A stretch of DNA of 59,230 nt, taken from Geminocystis sp050753365 (GTDB taxonomy: Bacteria; Cyanobacteriota; Cyanobacteriia; Cyanobacteriales; Cyanobacteriaceae). The notes under the pieces are model-generated. The model had not been told where the DNA came from. It ran no database searches and worked only from the letters and a program-made list of their open reading frames with translations. Below, piece by piece: positions 1 to 8,322 of the stretch; within the stretch, counting starts at the first letter, position 1, and the number at the start of each line of letters is the position of its first letter. The DNA is taken from positions 1-59,230 of the forward strand of contig NZ_JBLZFY010000016.1 of assembly GCF_050753365.1 (NCBI RefSeq), in the 5' to 3' direction. Both the position numbers and the translations under genes were made by a program.

Positions 1-172
1 CCCAAGCCCCTGATAATCTTCCTTTCAATTTGTGAGTGCGTAATACAGGATCATAAGGATTATTAGCTAGTAATCTTAATTTCAATTCGATTTTGGGCTT
101 TAACTCTGGTTTTCTTTTAATAATAGTTTTGAAAGCCCGTTTAAAGGATGGAGTGAGAATTAATTTAGTCAT
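1..172 (-). CDS. RelE/YafQ-type toxin, truncated by window edge
   Basis: The ATG is at 172 and the frame runs open off the left edge, so only about 57 residues are visible. They begin MTKLILTPSFKRAFK, continue through a Lys/Arg-rich helix and reach NPYDP and HKLKG, the layout of the RelE/ParE superfamily (YafQ-like) toxins, which cleave mRNA on the ribosome or poison gyrase. The start codon overlaps the last 8 bases of the upstream antitoxin gene, a coupling typical of type II toxin-antitoxin pairs. The catalytic C-terminus lies outside the window, so activity cannot be judged. Confidence 0.75.
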   Translation of the reverse strand, partial: MTKLILTPSFKRAFKTIIKRKPELKPKIELKLRLLANNPYDPVLRTHKLKGRLSGAW

Positions 173-383
173 TATCTAATTCAGCAATAATATCATCAAC
201 GTCTCCCCGAAATACGTTTCCTTGTTGATAATCTTGACGGGCTTGAGTAATATTTAGAGCAATTTCTTCTCGTCTTTTCTCAATTTGTCTATGGCGAATA
301 ATATTAATTAAGTCATCTTGTTCATCCAGAGAAAGATAATCAATCATCTCTAAAATTTGACCAAATTGGATGGTTTGTGACAT
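165..383 (-). CDS. Antitoxin of RelE/YafQ-type pair
   Basis: A 72-residue acidic protein (start MSQTIQFGQILEMIDYLS, end IIAELDND) that precedes and overlaps the toxin gene. Its size, its two predicted helices (residues 8-45) and its acidic tail, which would bind the toxin, match the small cyanobacterial antitoxins coupled to RelE/YafQ toxins. AGAGGAAAA lies just upstream of the ATG at 383 and supports this start. The antitoxin-first order suggests autoregulation, but no operator was recognised. The family was not identified from a strong motif, so the role rests mainly on gene order. Confidence 0.7.
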   Translation of the reverse strand: MSQTIQFGQILEMIDYLSLDEQDDLINIIRHRQIEKRREEIALNITQARQDYQQGNVFRGDVDDIIAELDND

Positions 384-528
384 TATAGTTTTCCTCTTGA
401 CCGTTAAAAACTAAGTTTATTATATATAAAATGAAAGCTCGATCGAACTTCCCCCCCAAAAAACTCGATCGAATCTATCTCTTTATATTGATGATGATAA
501 CAACTTAATAAGTTCTTACCTCAGTTCG

Positions 529-1946
529 ATATAACCGAACTTCCCCCTTTGACAAAAAGCAAAACCTGTGATGTGTATGGTTTTGAATCATTTATTATCC
601 CTCATTTACTGGGTACAAATTAAGGAAACTCCTACTAAATCTAATGCCTTTTGTTGTAATCTCGTTGGTTGAGTAATTGTCGGGAAACTCGACTTTCCTT
701 TTTCAAAATTACATTCTACTTGATGAAGACAAATTGTACCTAAATCTTCTAATAAAGTCCGAAAACTATGTAAGGGATAATCATCTTTATTCCTTTTTTT
801 TCTATCTTTTAACTGGGCTGATTTACTTCGAGATGCTCTCACTATTTCTTCATATTTATTTTCCGTTTCTTCATCTTCAAATAATAATGGCTTTAACCCA
901 TTCTTTAAATGCCATTCTACATAATAAGCTAACATACATAAAAATATATGTGCCTTCACTCTCTCTCCTTTATAATGATAAATTGGTCTCACTTTTAAAT
1001 CTATGGATTTATAACAACGAAATGCTTTTTCTACCTGAGATAAATTCTTATAAGCTATCACCGTTTCTTCCGATGACATCTGGTCTTCTTTTACCGAGGT
1101 TCTAATTACATAAACCCCATCTAATGCTCTTTCTTGAGCTATTAAATCTAATTTTCTACTATAATTAAAACTTCCCTCTTTTATCTCTAAATTATAATAT
1201 TTATTTACCTTATATTTATTCATTACTCTCGTTACTCTCACAATTATTTTATCCTTTTCCTTTAACGCTCTTTTTTCTCTTTGAGTCGCACTTACTATCT
1301 TATTTAATTCTTCCTCCGCTTTTAATAATAAATCCTCTCTTTGCTTCCGCTTTTTCAAGATTTAATATCTTTCCTAAACTATTGCTACAGGTTTCTTCAT
1401 TAAAACTTCTAGCGGTAGCTAATTTTGATGCAGGATTGATAATTCTGGCGGTAATCATTGCCATAATTAAATTAAGATTACGAGAGGATTTAGAACTAAT
1501 AATAGTGTCTAAATTTAACTTTTTAATCGTCTCTAAAATTAAAGCCACATGACCATGAGGACGACTTCTAACTATGTGAAAATTATCAGGAATTGCTTCA
1601 TTAATGGAGAGTTTAGTTCCTTTTAAAGCTAGTTTCATACTCTCAATAACATCATCGGATAATTTAGATAAATTAGCCACAGTTCTTTTCTTAACTTTTC
1701 CATCCTCTCGATAGGATTCTCTGAGTAAGACGGCAGGAGGTGAATTGCGATTAGGGACTTTTTCGATATACATAATTATCTCTTCTACATGACTACTATC
1801 ATAGCAAAATATCGTCTCCACAAATCTTAAGAAAATATTAAAAATACATGGGTACAAAAGAACTAGATTTATTAATGTCTAAGTTAGAATTGATAAAGGT
1901 TTCAGCTATTTTTTAATACTATTGTACGAGGGAAGTTCGGCTATAT
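529..1946 (-). mobile_element. Deleted IS1634-type insertion sequence with intact terminal repeats
   Basis: The 17-base sequence ATATAACCGAACTTCCC at 529-545 is matched, with one mismatch, by its reverse complement at 1930-1946. The repeats enclose the broken transposase gene, giving an element of about 1.4 kb. Full-length IS1634 members are longer, in line with the internal deletion in the gene. No convincing target duplication is visible. The left end runs into a copy of the interspersed repeat CCTCAGTTCGATATAA (519 onward), which also occurs elsewhere in the window. Confidence 0.65.
606..1773 (-). pseudogene. IS1634-family transposase, internally deleted and frameshifted
   Basis: The reading frame begins at the ATG at 1773 (MYIEKVPNRNSPPAVLLRES), the usual opening of IS1634-type transposases, and is open to about 1370 (...SNSLGKILNLEK). 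The rest of the protein continues in another frame from about 1358 down to 606 (KKRKQREDLLLK ... VYVIRTS ... YKNLSQVEKAFRCYKSIDLKVRPIYH), which is the C-terminal part of the same family. The two pieces sum to roughly 390 residues against about 550 in the family. The missing middle is the region that normally carries the first catalytic aspartates of the DDE triad. The gene is therefore inactive, although the element could be moved in trans. Confidence 0.8.
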
Positions 1947-1952
1947 GTGCCA

Positions 1953-3857
1953 TTAATAAAGCATTTTCCAACTAAGACATACATAGTAGAGATTTTTCTC
2001 AATTTTCTTGTGATAATTTCCCTCTGGTAAATCCATGGCTACTATCTCCATTAGTTTACAACCATAACCGCCGTTCACTCTCTCATTTTTTGTTAATTCG
2101 ATGCCATCATTAATAATTTCTAAAAATATAAAATCATCTTTTTGTTTCAAAATAATTTCAACATAAGTAGCATTTCCATAAGGCGGTTGAGCGTGTTTAA
2201 TTATATTACTAATAGCCTCACAAAAAAAGATATATATATCTTCTCTATCAGACAACCAAAGACTGGTAAAATTTGGCTCATTAATCCTTTCAATATCTAA
2301 ATTTATCGGCAAAAAAAGTTGATCATTTTTTTCTAAATTTTTGAGTGTTATTTCTAATCCTTTCGTTAAACCATTCTTCAACTCTGGACTAATTTCTAGT
2401 AAATTATTTGTCTTTTTTCCTAAAATACAACGTAAGTTTTTACCCATTTTTTCTACCTGATTTAATAATAGATTAAACCTTTTTGATAGTTGTGGTTGAT
2501 GGTTTTCTTTTTCTAACCATTCTAACTCATCTAAAATTATTTTTATTTCCTGTAATGGTCCATCGTGAATTTCCACTGCCAGACGTTTAATTAATTTTTT
2601 TGCTTGATTAATAATTGCTTCTTGTTCCATAGTTTTAAGTCTAATCAACTCACATTCTTGCTTTTGCAATAATTCTTCATGTAAAATATATTTTAGACAT
2701 ATACGACAAAAAATATAAGTTAATATCCAAGTCAAAAATACTATAATATAATCTAAAATTATCTTTAGCCATAGACTCACGACAATAAGTGTAAATGGAA
2801 CAAAAATAAAATAAATTAATAATGAAATAGTTTTCTTCTTGCTGCTTAAGGTATCTATATGTAAAGAAAAAATAGAAATTATAACACTGATCGTAATAAT
2901 TAAAATACTTTGAATAGATGAAGGTAAAATATAGTAATAAGAATTATCTAGTAAATTAGTTATTTGTAGAGCTTGTAATTTTAATCCTGATATAATTTCT
3001 CCATTAGGAGAGTACATCGGTAAAGAGTTGGGATTATCGAGATCACTAAAGCCTACTATAATTATTTTGTCTCGGAAAAAATCTTGGGTAAAACTTTGTT
3101 CTAAATCATCAATGGATAAATAATTAAAGTTTTTATAGCGATAATTTATATATATTTTTTGATTTTTAATACTATCTTTAATCTCAAAAATATTTGCTTG
3201 TTGAGTAGATAATTTATACTTTTTTAGAGTTAATAAAGCAACTGATTTAAAACTTTCTTTTTTTCTCACATCATCTGCTAAAATAAACTCAGATTGTAAA
3301 TACATTGTTCGGGCAGGATGATTCAATGTTAAAAAGTTATGTGCGATCGCATCGTAAGAAAAAAAACCCTGTATTTGAGAAGGATTAATTAAAATATTAG
3401 TCTGAGAATCAAAAGGAAAAATCTGATTATATTTGTGTAACTCTGATAATTTATCAGGAGAAAGAGAAGGTACACGAGTTGCTAAAACAATTTTATTTTG
3501 ATTATTAATGATTAAGTTTTTAAGGGGATTATTCTTTTCATCTGCATATTTAACCCAATCAGGCAATAAGTTTAAAACAATGACTTTTGCCCCATCATCG
3601 ATAATATTTTGTATCATTTGAGAGTAAAAATCTGGTTCTTTTAATACTCCCCAACTTCTTAAATCTCTCTCTCTAATTTTTACCAAAACAATATTCTCAG
3701 GCGGTAATGATTCTGATTTTAAGTTTTGTATAACATCGATAAATTTAACATCTAAATAACGAATAAAAGGAATATTAAATAATATAGTTTGATAAATAAT
3801 TCCCCCAAATAAACCGAGTAAAATAGCATAAATTAAATTAGTTTTTACTTGTTTCAT
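1953..3857 (-). CDS. CHASE2-domain sensor histidine kinase (NarL-partner type)
   Basis: This 634-residue membrane kinase has an N-terminal transmembrane segment (about 9-26), an extracytoplasmic CHASE2 sensor domain (about 30-305), three membrane helices (about 312-388) and a coiled linker. A HisKA_3-type dimerisation domain follows, with the phospho-acceptor His431 in EIHDGPLQ. The HATPase domain has an N-box around 547-555 (EAISNIIKHA) and G-boxes NDG at 583 and GGYG at 596. Kinases with this His motif phosphorylate LuxR/NarL-type regulators, and one lies 4.5 kb away at 8308-8997, with a block of exported-protein genes between the two. Start: ATG at 3857. The signal sensed by CHASE2 is unknown. 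Confidence 0.88.
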   Translation of the reverse strand: MKQVKTNLIYAILLGLFGGIIYQTILFNIPFIRYLDVKFIDVIQNLKSESLPPENIVLVKIRERDLRSWGVLKEPDFYSQMIQNIIDDGAKVIVLNLLPDWVKYADEKNNPLKNLIINNQNKIVLATRVPSLSPDKLSELHKYNQIFPFDSQTNILINPSQIQGFFSYDAIAHNFLTLNHPARTMYLQSEFILADDVRKKESFKSVALLTLKKYKLSTQQANIFEIKDSIKNQKIYINYRYKNFNYLSIDDLEQSFTQDFFRDKIIIVGFSDLDNPNSLPMYSPNGEIISGLKLQALQITNLLDNSYYYILPSSIQSILIITISVIISIFSLHIDTLSSKKKTISLLIYFIFVPFTLIVVSLWLKIILDYIIVFLTWILTYIFCRICLKYILHEELLQKQECELIRLKTMEQEAIINQAKKLIKRLAVEIHDGPLQEIKIILDELEWLEKENHQPQLSKRFNLLLNQVEKMGKNLRCILGKKTNNLLEISPELKNGLTKGLEITLKNLEKNDQLFLPINLDIERINEPNFTSLWLSDREDIYIFFCEAISNIIKHAQPPYGNATYVEIILKQKDDFIFLEIINDGIELTKNERVNGGYGCKLMEIVAMDLPEGNYHKKIEKNLYYVCLSWKMLY

Positions 3858-3996
3858 GGCTAATTGAGAAAGTTAACATAAAAATAATTAATATACTGAA
3901 AATGATCATTTATTTATATTTACATTATCTTTGATCATCGGAGAAAAGTACGATAATTTTGATACAAACCTTAACTTAATATTTCTTAAGAGTTAT

Positions 3997-4377
3997 TTAA
4001 GGAAATTGAAATCTAGGTTGAGATATAATAGGGCTTGTATATAGTTTATAGACAATAACTCGATAGGGTTTTTTTTGATATAGAGTGACAGTTAATTCAC
4101 TATTTTGACTTTGAAAATGCCAAGTATCATCCATAACTGCAATACTATTATTAAGATGTGAAGAATAAGAATTTAAACTGATAACCTGATTCTGAGAAGG
4201 TCCAGATAAAAACTTAATAGTATTGTCATCTATTTCTAAGATTAAATTTAATAATCCGCCCTCCCCTTCACCTCTAATAATTTGTCCTTTCCCTCGCCAA
4301 ATTTCTCGTGCCATTATTGACATAGATAAGCTAGTGGTAATAATTATCGATATGAGGAAAGAAATAAAAAGTTTCAT
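3997..4377 (-). CDS. Small exported protein of unknown function
   Basis: The start is placed at the ATG at 4377 (MKLFISFLISIIITTSLS), which has AAAGGAAA upstream. An upstream ATG at 4413 would put extra residues before an obvious signal peptide. Cleavage is likely after SMA at residue 23, leaving a mature protein of about 103 residues. That part is beta-rich (GEGEGGLLNLILEIDDNTIKF, then alternating hydrophobic strands) and resembles a small lipocalin- or barrel-like domain only in a general way. No family was recognised. It lies upstream of the histidine kinase in the same direction (139-bp gap) and diverges from the exported-protein operon at 4563. Confidence 0.6.
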   Translation of the reverse strand: MKLFISFLISIIITTSLSMSIMAREIWRGKGQIIRGEGEGGLLNLILEIDDNTIKFLSGPSQNQVISLNSYSSHLNNSIAVMDDTWHFQSQNSELTVTLYQKKPYRVIVYKLYTSPIISQPRFQFP

Positions 4378-4469
4378 TATAATTACGTTTCCTTTAATAT
4401 TAGGAGTTATCATATATATATCTTAAGGAAATCTAAAGTTTTTTTTGGTGGGTTTTTGTCTAAAAAAAA

Positions 4470-4485
4470 TTGCGGTTTAACGCAA
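4470..4485. promoter_or_regulatory. Palindrome in the divergent promoter region
   Basis: TTGCGGTTTAACGCAA is a perfect 5-base inverted repeat (TTGCG/CGCAA) with a 6-base spacer. It lies between the divergent genes that start at 4377 (minus) and 4563 (plus). It is a candidate operator, possibly for the nearby LuxR-type regulator, but nothing in the sequence proves binding. Confidence 0.35.
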
Positions 4486-4562
4486 CAAAGTTTAGGGTTT
4501 ATGGTAAGTTTTTTCTTCTGATAATTAATACAATAAAAGTAAATGATTCAAGGAGTAAACTG

Positions 4563-5087
4563 ATGAAGATTTCAAAAATTATTACTCGGATTGGTTTAGT
4601 CTCAACTATCGCTATTACCTCTTCTATATTAATGGCAACACCAACTTATGCAGACTTATTCTGTTTTCCGTGGGAAAGGAATTGTGTCAGAGATGGAAAA
4701 GTTGGCACAAGTCGCCGATACTATACAGTTCATATTCATAATGCTCATAATCAAACTATTTGGGTTGCAGTTTCTTATCGACCGGATGGGGGAACAAGCT
4801 ATGATGCTGATATACCAACTCCTATAAGACATGGTCAAGATCCTTATATGGGATGGAGAACAGAGGGATATTGGCGTTTAGAACCGGGTCAAACAGCATT
4901 GATTTTAGGAGGTAATCACCACAAAATTCGACATCGCTATATTTATTTTCACGCCCATGATGCGAATGGAAATACTTGGGGTGGTAAAGACAGGGTTATT
5001 CAGGTGAGGGGTAGAGAACAACCTTTTTTTAGATCAGATATGGGAATGGCTACAGGCCCTGGTAGATATACGCACACCTTTAGGTAG
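4563..5087 (+). CDS. Exported DUF1036-like protein
   Basis: The true start is the ATG at 4563, preceded by AGGAG at 4551; longer upstream readings lack a ribosome site and precede the signal peptide. The protein has 174 residues with signal peptide 1-30 (cut after PTYA). The mature part reads IWVAVSYRP ... GWRTEGYWRLEPGQ ... YIYFHAHDANGNTWGGKD. This order (N-x-T, VAV-Y, G-W/Y-W, PG, YxYxxA, W-GG) is that of DUF1036, a small beta domain of exported proteins with unknown function. Two cysteines sit near the mature N-terminus (FCFPWERNC). It is the first gene of a five-gene same-strand run and a paralogue of the next gene. Domain assignment is by eye. Confidence 0.65.
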   Translation: MKISKIITRIGLVSTIAITSSILMATPTYADLFCFPWERNCVRDGKVGTSRRYYTVHIHNAHNQTIWVAVSYRPDGGTSYDADIPTPIRHGQDPYMGWRTEGYWRLEPGQTALILGGNHHKIRHRYIYFHAHDANGNTWGGKDRVIQVRGREQPFFRSDMGMATGPGRYTHTFR

Positions 5088-5156
5088 TTTTCTCTTTCTA
5101 ATAAGCCTATTGCTCATCAAAAACACCAAGTTTTATATATTAGGAGTGTCCTTAAA

Positions 5157-6131
5157 ATGATAAAAAATAATTATTTCTTACCTTTATTTGCTATTCCCCT
5201 TGTTGCTTCTAGCCTTGTATTGAATATTCCCAATGCACATTCTCAGACAAAGAATGATGATTCAAATATACAACTACTGGCTCAGTACGCTGTTCCGATT
5301 GCACCCCTTCGCATTAGTTTTGTCAACGGTTGTTCATCTGCACCCATTAGAATAGCAGTTCGTTTTATGAATTTATCGGGGCAATGGGAAACAAGATCAT
5401 GGTATAACTTTCAGGCGGGAAGGGGACAAACTCATCTTGAAGGAACAGATACCCATAATCGTCTGTTTTATTATTATGCAGAGTCCACTGATGGTTCTAA
5501 ATTGACTTGGGGAGGAAAGGATACTTTCACTGCTATTAATGGAAAAAACTATGGTATGAGAAAAGTGGAAACATCCTCCCCAGGTGATAGAACTTATACC
5601 CAAACTTTAAATTGTCCAGAACATGATAAGTTGGCTCAAAATAAACAACCACAGCCACAAAATCAATTTGATCAACCCGAAACTGGCACATTAACAAATA
5701 GTCTTCAGCAAAGAGTTGGAGGAGGTTATACAAGAGCAAATGTCAATCTATATCGCAATGGTTCTTTAATGATTCATGGAGAAAATATTTCTACAAAGAG
5801 GACTCAAGGTGTCAGAGGTACGGTGAACGTAGTAGGAGTAGATAGAAAAGGTAATGCTTTGTTTGTGTCTGAGCCATTTGATATTAAAACTGCTTGTGGT
5901 ACATGGGATAAATGTCCGTATCATACACTAGACTTTAAAGAGATAAAGATTAATCCAGAGATTGCTCAATATGTACACAAATTAGACATTTATATAACGG
6001 AACGAAATGGACGTACTATATCGGAACAGTTTAAAAGAACAATAAGCAAATCTTGCTCAACATATAATAACTTACCCTCTCCTGTACGAAGTGCAATAGG
6101 TATTCAAACAGGGTTTTCGGGTTGTCGTTAA
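5157..6131 (+). CDS. Exported protein with DUF1036-like N-terminal domain and unknown C-terminal domain
   Basis: 324 residues, with signal peptide about 1-29 (NAHS cut) and AGGAGT 8-9 bases before the ATG. Residues about 50-152 repeat the pattern of the preceding gene (IRIAVRFMN ... TRSWYNFQAGRGQ ... LFYYYAESTDG ... WGGKD), so the two are likely tandem paralogues. A Q/P-rich linker (about 160-175) leads to a second domain (190-324) with strands and paired cysteines (ACGTWDKC, plus C308 and C323), which fits an extracytoplasmic, disulfide-containing fold. No family was recognised for the second domain. It lies 69 bp after the previous gene and 60 bp before the next. Confidence 0.65.
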   Translation: MIKNNYFLPLFAIPLVASSLVLNIPNAHSQTKNDDSNIQLLAQYAVPIAPLRISFVNGCSSAPIRIAVRFMNLSGQWETRSWYNFQAGRGQTHLEGTDTHNRLFYYYAESTDGSKLTWGGKDTFTAINGKNYGMRKVETSSPGDRTYTQTLNCPEHDKLAQNKQPQPQNQFDQPETGTLTNSLQQRVGGGYTRANVNLYRNGSLMIHGENISTKRTQGVRGTVNVVGVDRKGNALFVSEPFDIKTACGTWDKCPYHTLDFKEIKINPEIAQYVHKLDIYITERNGRTISEQFKRTISKSCSTYNNLPSPVRSAIGIQTGFSGCR

Positions 6132-6191
6132 AGTAAAGTATTAACAATATTTATTTTTTCTACTGATTAAAATTTTTACGAGGTAACAATA

Positions 6192-7241
6192 ATGAAATTT
6201 TTTTATTCAAAAATAATGGTCGCAACAACACTAGCCACAATAGGTTTAGTAACTTATTTTTCAAAACCAGCTTCTGCGAATCTTTCTTGTTCATCTATTA
6301 GTATGTCTCAAGCACCAGTTGGGACAAGATGTACTCATGAACAAACGGTTGACACGGGAAAAACGATGTCTTCTGTTGAAGTAGGATTTCAATACAAAGC
6401 ACCTTTAGGATGGATTGTTACTCATCATCAATTAATAGCGATTAATGACAATCGTGGTAATGCACAAATTACAGAAATGACTCAATCAGGGGAAGAGTCT
6501 GCGGTTTATAGTCAAATATTTAGTAAAGCAAGAGAATTAGAACGCATGGCAGAAGAATTAAAAGCCAGTGGACAATATAAAGGTGTAGGTGCTTCTGGAC
6601 AAGCTAGTGGCTATTCTGAAGCGATGAAATCATTAGAACAAGCGAGAAACTATGTTCAGTTAGCATCAACGAATGTTTCCTTCCTTCGAGGAGTCGCTAC
6701 AGCTCAATCATATTGTAAAACCAGAATTTTAGGTAAATGTGTTGATCGTCATGGAGGATGGTGGAATGGTAAATTTTTAGTCGTGGTGGAAAAATTCGCC
6801 CAAGATCCTCAAACTATTAATCGTGATATTCTCAATGCTATAACGGAAATAGAAAAAATACGTCAAGCATCTACTCCTCCTTCTAATACCCAACAATCTC
6901 AATATCCTCAACAATCTCAATATCCTCAACAACCTCAATATCCTCAACAACCTCAATATCCCCTGCAAACCGGTACTGTTACTTATAACCAAAATATAGA
7001 CATGGGAGGAGAAATACCACAGTCTGCATTTTTTGATTTGACAACAAAACAACCCATTACCGATCCGACTATGTTAGCTAGATTACGTTCTTTATTTGCT
7101 GGACATGGTTTAGCAGAAAGTAACTGTGCATCTCAAGCTCAACAGGTTACTGTAACTTTTAACAATAAGTATATAGGATGTGCTTATCCTAATGGTAAAT
7201 ACTCTGCGGGGAATTATTCCATCAACCTAAGCAATTTTTAA
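6192..7241 (+). CDS. Exported protein with QQ(S/P)QYP repeats
   Basis: 349 residues; signal peptide 1-29 (PASA cut), GAGGT before the ATG. The mature N-terminal domain contains cysteines (SCSSIS, GTRCTHE) and a beta-like region. Residues about 105-165 are helical and coiled-coil-like (SKARELERMAEEL ... SLEQARNYVQ), followed by a Cys/Trp-rich patch (SYCKTRILGKCVDRHGGWW). Residues about 234-257 hold four tandem copies of a hexapeptide QQ(S/P)QYP, encoded by an 18-bp repeat at 6891-6962. The tail has two more cysteines. The layout fits a secreted or surface structural protein; the function is unknown. The hexapeptide number could vary between strains. Confidence 0.65.
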   Translation: MKFFYSKIMVATTLATIGLVTYFSKPASANLSCSSISMSQAPVGTRCTHEQTVDTGKTMSSVEVGFQYKAPLGWIVTHHQLIAINDNRGNAQITEMTQSGEESAVYSQIFSKARELERMAEELKASGQYKGVGASGQASGYSEAMKSLEQARNYVQLASTNVSFLRGVATAQSYCKTRILGKCVDRHGGWWNGKFLVVVEKFAQDPQTINRDILNAITEIEKIRQASTPPSNTQQSQYPQQSQYPQQPQYPQQPQYPLQTGTVTYNQNIDMGGEIPQSAFFDLTTKQPITDPTMLARLRSLFAGHGLAESNCASQAQQVTVTFNNKYIGCAYPNGKYSAGNYSINLSNF

Positions 7242-7256
7242 GGAGGAAATAAATTA

Positions 7257-7799
7257 ATGAGATCTCGAAATTTGATTTTGACTACCATTATATTTTTGAT
7301 AGCATTAGCTACAAATATTCAAGCACAAACTTTTTTAACTCCCATAAATGAAGCGATTAATCCTTTATTGGGGGAAGAAAATGAAAATAGTTCTGAGTTA
7401 AAGTCTATTTACATTAATCCACAACCAAGGTCGATCGATCCCCGTATTCAAAATATAGTTTTTACTTTCAATAATTCCTATGAATATGGTAAGTGTTTAG
7501 ATATATTATTACTGGCTTATGAAGGAAGAATTGAGCAACTGGAGAGGACATCTAATGCTATGGGAATAGATAATTGTGGTCAACAAATTCTTGAAATTTT
7601 TGGCAACAATATAAATGCAGATCAAATGCTTCAACTAATTGATTTGGCTAATTTTCGGGCAACGTCTTTGTTAAATAATAAAATCTTTCCTAGTTATGGG
7701 CTTCGTCGTCGTATTGCGATCAAACTTGGTTACATTTATGAGATAGATTTGAATGATAGACAAATGCTTGAATATGCCAAATCAAGTCAGGTTCAATAA
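7257..7799 (+). CDS. Small exported protein, unknown family
   Basis: 180 residues, 15 bp after the previous gene, with a strong AAGGAGG ribosome site. Signal peptide about 1-23 (NIQA cut). The mature part is mostly helical, with two cysteines (YGKCLDILL and DNCGQQILEIFG) and a hydrophobic repeat of helices. No domain was recognised. The tight spacing makes translation with the upstream gene likely and suggests a part in the same exported complex or surface layer (inference). Confidence 0.6.
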   Translation: MRSRNLILTTIIFLIALATNIQAQTFLTPINEAINPLLGEENENSSELKSIYINPQPRSIDPRIQNIVFTFNNSYEYGKCLDILLLAYEGRIEQLERTSNAMGIDNCGQQILEIFGNNINADQMLQLIDLANFRATSLLNNKIFPSYGLRRRIAIKLGYIYEIDLNDRQMLEYAKSSQVQ

Positions 7800-7830
7800 A
7801 TGTTAAAAATTAGATTTATGGGGAAGTCCA

Positions 7831-8322
7831 ATGACTAAAATGATATTTTTTATATTTTTCCTGATCATCAACAGTATTATAGTGTTAAATTTAACGTCAA
7901 ACTCTAGTAAAGCAATACCTGCACCTTGGTTAATTTGCGATTCGGAAGAATTAAAGTCTGCGCCGGAATCTTTAATCATAAAAATACTTAATATTACAGA
8001 GACAGGAGTTGCACCAAATCCTATGACATACAAAATAGAAGCCCTTGTCGAACAAGTCATCAATTCATCATCGAATTTGACAGAAAGAGAAAATATCACT
8101 ATTTATATGAATTATCCTCAACAAATCTCTAACTCTCCAACTAATATCCCAGCCCCCGGCACTCCTATCAATAACTTTTCAATTATCAATGAAGGAGAAG
8201 TTCTGTCGGCTTATTTAAGAAGAGTGCCCCCTTATTCACCATCGGAGAAAGTTTATACCACAGCTATTGGTGTAAATAGTTTTAATCATTGTCATCGTTG
8301 GAATAATCTAAAAACTGATTAA
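7831..8322 (+). CDS. Small exported protein, last gene of the exported-protein run
   Basis: 163 residues; signal peptide about 1-28 (SSKA cut). The mature region has strands and two cysteines (LICDSEEL, NHCHRW) and reads IIKILNITETG ... YKIEALVEQVI ... ENITIYMNY, a pattern of a small extracytoplasmic beta domain carrying something like a transport or adhesion module; no family was recognised. Its last 15 bases overlap the 3' end of the oppositely oriented response-regulator gene. It is 31 bp downstream of the preceding gene and probably in the same transcript. Confidence 0.6.
   Translation: MTKMIFFIFFLIINSIIVLNLTSNSSKAIPAPWLICDSEELKSAPESLIIKILNITETGVAPNPMTYKIEALVEQVINSSSNLTERENITIYMNYPQQISNSPTNIPAPGTPINNFSIINEGEVLSAYLRRVPPYSPSEKVYTTAIGVNSFNHCHRWNNLKTD

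Noticed and set aside
677..1105. Open frame on the plus strand within the deleted transposase.
   Set aside because: It lies antisense to the recognised transposase C-terminus and has no ribosome site or family signal.
4470..4562. Longer start of the first exported protein.
   Set aside because: Residues before 4563 precede the signal peptide, and AGGAG is placed for the ATG at 4563.
6777..7052. Minus-strand frame with leucine/arginine repeats.
   Set aside because: It is the antisense reading of the QQSQYP repeat region of the exported protein gene.
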